In this document: positions 58,930-64,000 of the stretch, piece after piece
Layout: every line of letters starts with the position of its first letter
Position numbering within the stretch: position 1 is the stretch's first letter
From: Yponomeuta sedellus
Lineage: Eukaryota; Arthropoda; Insecta; Lepidoptera; Yponomeutidae
DNA length: 64,000 nt
Assembly: GCA_934045075.1 (NCBI GenBank)
Contig: OW203749.1
Span: 1,178,001-1,242,000 of the forward strand
Direction: 5' to 3'
Program-made: the position numbers and the translations under genes
The notes under the pieces: model-generated
Databases searched by the model: none
Seen by the model: the letters and a program-made list of their open reading frames with translations, nothing else
What the model was told of the DNA's origin: nothing

Positions 58930-59270
58930 ATCTCTTATCTCCATAATATTATTTAGTACACTGGTGGTCCCAGTAATTAAATGGAAAGGTTTATTCAAAG
59001 TAGCGCAGAAACTGCGGCTTAATAAACGTTAGATAGAAATCAAACTATAATCTGATTTTTAATTAGGTGAACAAAACTGACAGCTGTATTCGACCTCTTT
59101 TTTTTTATGTTGCAAGCATACAGCATAGTGTTGTATTATAGCTCACTGATAAGATCTAATTGTATCGGTAATTTATGGATCTTTGATTCAATTTTACATA
59201 TAGGTTTAAATAGGTGGTTAATAAATTTATCAAAAAATGGTTAATAAATATGTAAATAAATAATAGTGTT
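58930..59270. other. No gene recognised
   Basis: AT-rich. 59000-59040 repeats AAAGTAGCGCAGAAACTGCG, also seen at 29712. Confidence 0.4.
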
Positions 59271-59279
59271 CTCTTGGTA

Positions 59280-59536
59280 CCCGTAAAAAAACCACCATTA
59301 TGTGCTGTACTTAGCGCCGCGAGCGCGGCGCAGAGCCCATTAGCGCGTCAGCGCTTCGTCCGCGTCATTCGACTCCCTTCTTCGCTTGCGATCGGTTGTA
59401 CGAATATGCATTCCTTGTGCTCGTAACACCATTTGTTCTTGTTTGCTGTTGAGTTTTTGTTGTTATCTGTTTTCTGTTAAGTTTTTGTTGTTATCTTACC
59501 TGGTTTCTGTTAAGTGTTGGTTGTTTTTAAAATAAC
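59280..59536 (+). promoter_or_regulatory. 5' flank of the DDE transposase gene
   Basis: CG-rich block (59310-59400, GCGCCGCGAGCGCGGCGC palindrome) followed by T-rich GTTTTTGTTGTTATC repeats before the ATG. Terminal inverted repeats of the element were not identified. Confidence 0.35.
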
Positions 59537-59926
59537 ATGGATACTGCTCAGCCGAGCGCCTCAGGTGCAAGTATGTTTCCTAGGAAAAGGAGACGTACCT
59601 CTTCATTGAGTGCCACGGAAAAAACAATGGTGCAAAACGTACATAAATATGTATTCAGCGAAGAGGAATCTAAATTGAATAAACAGTTGTGTGAGAAACC
59701 TAACAGGCGCCAATGTGCAATGAAAACGGCAGATATTTTGGGAATCGGAACTACCACAGTTTATAAAGTTCTCAAAGACATAAAAGTGAACAACACACCC
59801 ACTCCACCTAAAAGATGTGGTCCAAAGTTAACTTTCAAAGATAAATTCGATGAATTTACTTTTTCTGCCATCCGGCGCAAAGTGCACAGTTTTTTTTATA
59901 AGAAAGAAGCTCCCACAATAGTTAAG
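59537..59926 (+). CDS. DDE transposase exon 1 (DNA-binding part)
   Basis: 130 codons, ends APTIVK with donor AAG|GTTAGT. Confidence 0.8.
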
Positions 59927-60093
59927 GTTAGTATTTTTGTTATTTTTAATAAGTAATTTATACTAAACAGACTACTAAATAGATATAAATAATCAGGAGA
60001 ACGATGAACTGAACCATCATCTCGGCGGACAAAAGTGGTATGAAAATTTATACGTAGTTATCTGTGTTTTAGCGGTCAATTAAATTACTGTGT

Positions 60094-61007
60094 ACAGTGC
60101 ATTCACATTAACTTGACGCGTGAGAGAATTGGTAGCACTGATATGTTTAGTGTTACCATGTTAAATAAGAAGTCATTCCCATTACTTGGGGAAAATAAAA
60201 GGATTGAGGACTTGTTTTACCATCTTCCGATTAGTGTCCAAAAGCTTATTCACATGTTATGTCCTTGTTACTTGACATAAAGTAAAAGGGGGCAAAACTT
60301 ATGGTTTAGTCTATACTTATGGTTTAGTGTATCTTATGAGTATGTACATTAAATAATGAGGAAAACTATCAAAGGGGAAGAAAAACGAAAGAATCGGATT
60401 AGTATTCATTGTCAAATTGTTCGCTTGTTAACCGCAAATGGTTTTTAAACGTAGTTGCATCTTCCTTTTTTACTTCTCGAATAAAATTATTCGAAGCACC
60501 TAGTTCGTCACGCCTTAAAATCCATTTACGCGTCCAAATTTGTCTTCTTTTTTTTCCTGCTGCTGTTGCAGCTCGACGATAAGACAACAAAGCGCGTTCA
60601 AAAATGAATAAAAATCCATATCCACTAAAATGTGTGTAAACTACCATCCGAGTGGCTTACACTTTTAGTTGACTAAGAAGATGTGCTCGGTCCGAGTCTA
60701 CTAAGACCGTGAAAACGTGGCTTTAGTAATTTCATGTAACTGGGCACCCTAAAAACGTACCTGTCATGGCGGGAACTCGAGTCCGAACTTGCTCCAAAGG
60801 AACAATCAGCTTTTTCCCTCTCACAAAATGCAGAAATCTGAAGGATTGTTTGTCTTTTTTGCACTTTTGACCACTTTGGGCATCTTTAAAGCTCACACAA
60901 ACGAATAATCCTCTAGTTAGTAACCGATCGTACCGAAAGCAAGATGGCGACGGAGCAATCAGTGCTACCAATTCTCTCGCGCGTCAAGTTAATGTGAACG
61001 CACAATA
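60094..61007 (-). mobile_element. PIF/Harbinger element nested in intron 1
   Basis: TIRs GTGCATTCACATTAACTTGA CGCGTGAGAGAATTGG and complement. A minus-strand frame (60647-60399) encodes KKRRQIWTRKWILRRDELGA SNNFIREVKKEDATTFKNHLRL, the N-terminal signature of HARBI1-type nucleases. The nuclease core is deleted. The MITE at 5336-5542 is a shorter derivative. Confidence 0.85.
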
Positions 61008-61209
61008 AACTCATATCTGACATTTTTAATTAGATAACATAATTTAAGGATCCATAGCGTAGGAAAAAGCTATAAGTAGTACAATGTATGTGCCTGTATG
61101 TAAATGTTATGTTATCATTACTGGTCCGCTGCCTAGCAAAAAGCAGCTTCGACGCGAGTTAGCCTTTTGATTACTAATGATACTTATAATGCTCACAACA
61201 ACGCTCTCG

Positions 61210-61315
61210 TACATAGTGTAGATAGATAGATAAAATGAATATTCTTTATTGTACACAGAAATTACAGTAACAGAAATTATATAAAAAATATAGTACAAAT
61301 GGCGGCCTAACAACT
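61210..61315. repeat. Tail repeat G in intron 1
   Basis: (TAGA)n, then ATTCTTTATTGTACACAGAA ATTACAG...ATGGCGGCC. Confidence 0.65.
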
Positions 61316-61476
61316 AAGTAAACAAAATTACATAAGACGTGCTAAATTTCCAGGACGCTTTTGTAATAATCTCAGTTTTTAATAATTTATTGTTACGGTT
61401 TTCATGCTTACGCTCGGTGGTTAGATGACTGTTAACTAGATTTATTTAACGAGGCAATTTAACTTCTTCTTTTCAG

Positions 61477-61705
61477 ATCACAGACGCTGTGAATGAAGAC
61501 CCTGACCTACCCAATCTTTCAAGGGCCACCATGAGGCTGGTTCTCAAACACATAAACTTTAAATATGCGAGTCGCAAACGACCCAGCTCCTTAATCGACC
61601 GGCAGGACATTATTTTGTGGCGCAAGCGATATTTAATGGCAATTAAAGAATATCGCAGACAAGGAAAAATTATTTATTACCAAGATGAGACATGGGTTAA
61701 CGAAG
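61477..61705 (+). CDS. DDE transposase exon 2
   Basis: Acceptor CTTTTCAG|ATC; holds the first catalytic Asp in YYQDETWVNE; donor GAAG|GTAAAT. Confidence 0.8.
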
Positions 61706-61830
61706 GTAAATTTACTACCTAATAATTTTGTATGTATTACTTTCTTTAATTTACTTCCGCAAATTTACTCAGTAGATTTACAGAAGTATACTAATTTTTT
61801 GAAATAAATATTTTGTATTTTATTTTGCAG

Positions 61831-62608
61831 GACACACTTTACAAAAAACTTGGATTGACATGAAAATTAATACGCCGCGACAAGCCTTCCTCGAAGGTGT
61901 AACAACGGGTCTCAAAGCACCTACGAGAAAAGGACGACGGCTTATAATTAGCCACATTGGAAGTGAGGAAGGATTTTTAGATGGGGGTCTGTTGATGTTC
62001 GAGTCTAAAACAGATTCTAGCGACTATCATAATGAAATGAACGCACAACATTTTGAGGAGTGGTTACAGGTCATTTTAACTACGTTAAAAAGAGATTCAA
62101 TTTTAGTATTGGATAATGCTCCTTACGACTCCCGTAAGGTAGAAAAGACCCCTACAATGTCGTGGCGTAAAAACCAAATACAAGACTGGCTGAAGTCCAA
62201 AAATATAAATTTTGAGGACAGTAGGATTAAGGCAGAATTGCTAGAAATTGTAAAGAAAGAAATGTAGTTGATGAGCTTGCTGCAGAATACGGTGTCACCA
62301 TCTTAAGACTACCCCCTTACCACTGTGAATTAAACCCAATAGAATTGGTATGGGCACAAGTAAAGGGGTATGTCGCAAAAAATAATAAAAGCTACAAAAT
62401 GGCTGAAATTAAACAGCTGTTTAATGATGGGCTAAAGATAGTGACACCGCAACGGTGTTCAAGTTGTATTGACCATGTTATAAAAGAAGAGGACAGAATG
62501 ATGGAACTTGACCACCTTATTGATGATGTGACGGAACAATTTATTATAAATTTATCTGATTTAGATTCAGACTCTGAAAGTGAATTATCAGAAATAAATA
62601 GTGAATAA
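61831..62608 (+). pseudogene. DDE transposase exon 3 (frameshifted)
   Basis: GHTLQKTW...LDNAPY... to 62264, then continues in the shifted frame through LPPYHCELNPIELVW to the TAA, which overlaps an AATAAA signal (62604-62609). Confidence 0.8.
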
Positions 62609-62628
62609 AAATATTTATTTTTATTTCC

Positions 62629-62998
62629 TCATCAACCTATTACGTCCCCACCGAGAGCACAGGTCTCTTCCGTAGGGAAGTTATAGGCCACACTCCACCA
62701 CGTGGGTCAAGTCCGGATTGGTGGAGACTTGTAAGACTAGTGGCTGGTCTTACTGTCAGAAGGTTCCAAGCCGCCCTAAAGCATCTGACTTGGCTCACCG
62801 AGTGCGATCCATCGACGGCAGCCGCCACCAACAACTGCTTTACGTGCCTTGCGAAGCACGGAACCGCTCGGGAAAAGCCACAAGAGTTAGTCGTAGACGG
62901 TCATTCATCCATGCACTGAGTGCGCCCTATGTTGCATAACCTTGGTGATTGTTTAAGATCACTCGGGCAGCAGCCGGGGCTACGAGCGATACTTTCAT
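62629..62998 (+). repeat. Family E repeat abutting the transposase gene
   Basis: CATCAACCTATTACGTCCCC to GGCTACGAGCGATACTT; more diverged than other copies. It may have removed the element's right end. Confidence 0.7.
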
Positions 62999-63114
62999 TT
63001 ACAATATTTCTTTATAGCATCCTAACCTTTCAATACTCTATCACTTTGGCTACAACACTATTTTTAAATTACGATAAAATGGCAACCCTCCAAATGTCAC
63101 TTTTGTTCGCCTAA

Positions 63115-63480
63115 TTAAAAATCAGGGTATAGGTATCCTTTTCAAAATCTAGATCGGTTTGGACAAAAAAACTCCAAACTTAGGGCGAGATAAATAGTCG
63201 TTGCTTAGCCCAAGTCCGTACTCAAGCTTCCCTAAGCATTACTTCAGGCTAACTTAGCTAAGTATCAAAGTAGACGTTTGCTTAGCTAAGCATGTTCTTA
63301 GGCCAATGCTAATAATTAGTTCGGGTTTCGCGACTAAGAGAGTGCTAAAGTACTGTGTATGATAGACAAATCGATTCTTAAGCAAGTGCTTTCGCTAAGA
63401 CTCGTTCTTAGAAGCGACTATTTATCTCGCCCTTAGTCTTTTCAGAGTTTAATTAACAGAGTTTACAATATTTTTGTAGG
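63115..63480 (+). repeat. Repeat P interrupted by MITE J
   Basis: 63120-63182 (TTTCAAAATCTAGATCGG... AACTCCAAACTTA) and 63433-63478 (TTAGTCTTTTCAGAGTTTAA TTAACAGAGTTTAC). The intact order is seen at 29815-29870. Confidence 0.7.
63183..63432. mobile_element. MITE family J, copy 2 (TTA duplication)
   Basis: Inverse orientation to the 55319 copy; flanked by TTA (63180-63182, 63433-63435). Confidence 0.88.
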
Positions 63481-63665
63481 TTGGGGATGGCATTTCGGTG
63501 GAATTGTACTGCAGGGGGCGCTGCTACCCGCCCCCCTGCGTGGGGATTATGGGCATTACCCTAAGGGGTATCATAAGATTCATAAGTGATAGCACAACGT
63601 GGCGCTCTTTAGGGGAGGGCTATGTCCAGCAGTGGACTAGTATAGCCTGACAACGATGACGGCAA
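63480..63665. repeat. Family F retroelement tail
   Basis: GGAATTGTACTGCAGGGGGC GCTGCTACC inverted piece joined to GTGGGGATTATGGGCATTAC ... CAGCAGTGGACTAGTATAGCC. Confidence 0.7.
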
Positions 63666-63669
63666 TATT

Positions 63670-64000
63670 AAAAAAAACTTATGTATTTTACATGCTTTAA
63701 TTCCATGATGAACGCCAAAATGTATTATTCCACAATCCCACTTCTGACCACAAATAGTGTAACGGTACAAATCTTGTAAAACCGTTTTTTATATTTCTTC
63801 CATTCTGTCCTTTCATTTTTTAAACCATTATTTTAAATTACTCCCCCAAATTAGATTTTCATTTGCATTCGTGACTGGCCACTTTTTCCACAGAGAAAAT
63901 AAAATCACTGACTCGTTCCTAAGATTTTAATAATTTGTAGGGACAAATTATCATTTTTTCCTATTTTATTCCGATTAGTTTCATTAGCACAGTTTTAAAA
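63670..64000. other. No gene recognised
   Basis: AT-rich to the window end. Confidence 0.45.

Larger units (their letters stand above)
59537..62608 (+). pseudogene. IS630/Tc1/mariner-related DDE transposase with wide D-E spacing, one frameshift
   Basis: Exons 59537-59926 (130 aa, phase 0), 61477-61705 (phase 1) and 61831-62608. The N-terminus has RKRRRTSS and a helix-turn-helix (MKTADILGIGTTTVYKVLKD). Catalytic blocks: YYQDETWVNEG (first Asp), ILVLDNAPYDSR (second Asp), LPPYHCELNPIELVW (Glu). From second Asp to Glu is about 75 residues, far more than the 34-41 of ordinary Tc1/mariner. At 62264-62267 the frame breaks (TAG in the first frame, VVDELAAEYG continues in the next), as from one lost base. 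The C-terminus is acidic (SDLDSDSESELSE). Similar proteins are common in aphid and other insect genomes as unnamed DDE_3 proteins. Non-functional unless the break is a sequencing error. Confidence 0.85.

Overview
The window is nuclear DNA from an insect, almost certainly a moth or butterfly. It has intron-rich genes with GT-AG junctions, an insect-allergen-repeat secreted gut protein, many tRNA-headed SINEs, and a GGGTTCCGTA/ACCGGCCAAGTGCGAGTC interspersed repeat of a kind I associate with Lepidoptera. No species is claimed. Assignments rest on reading translations and motifs; no database search was possible.

Layout. (1) 1-5,340: minus-strand gene resembling CCDC186 (Golgi/dense-core-vesicle coiled coil). 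Two coding exons are visible (5118-3883, 3265-3053) and the rest lies left of the window. Its second intron is filled by a 2.6 kb tandem array made of the 3' end of exon 2 plus the splice donor. (2) 5,340-15,100: mostly transposable-element (TE) debris (MITEs, SINEs, non-LTR retrotransposon 3' ends, a TA microsatellite). (3) 15,189-15,747: small unrecognised plus-strand gene with a MITE inserted in an exon. (4) 16,065-17,465: two-exon secreted allergen-repeat protein (205 aa). (5) 20,764-45,619: 15-exon kinesin-II motor subunit Klp64D/KIF3A (665 aa as assembled), heavily expanded by repeats. (6) 46,106-49,049: complete RAG1-like Transib-type DNA transposon with matching terminal inverted repeats (TIRs), a CAGCT target-site duplication (TSD) and an apparently intact 654 aa transposase. 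(7) 54,512-58,211: three exons of a CFAP97-domain-like (ciliary) gene that continues beyond or is incomplete. (8) 59,537-62,608: three-exon DDE transposase of an IS630/Tc1/mariner-related family with a wide (about 75 residue) D-to-E spacing, broken by one frameshift, with a Harbinger element nested in its first intron. (9) To 64,000: more MITEs and retroelement tails.

The most unusual pattern is that, in two unrelated genes on opposite strands, several introns begin with tandem arrays whose unit is the last part of the upstream exon plus its 5' splice site plus the first intron bases. Each array carries several to ten decoy donors. Clear examples are the CCDC186-like intron 2 and kinesin introns 5, 9 and 13. 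Older versions occur in kinesin introns 2 and 11, and an acceptor-side counterpart sits in kinesin intron 1.

Klp64D and the CFAP97-like gene both point to cilia/flagella, but they are neighbours only; eukaryotic genes this far apart need not be co-regulated.
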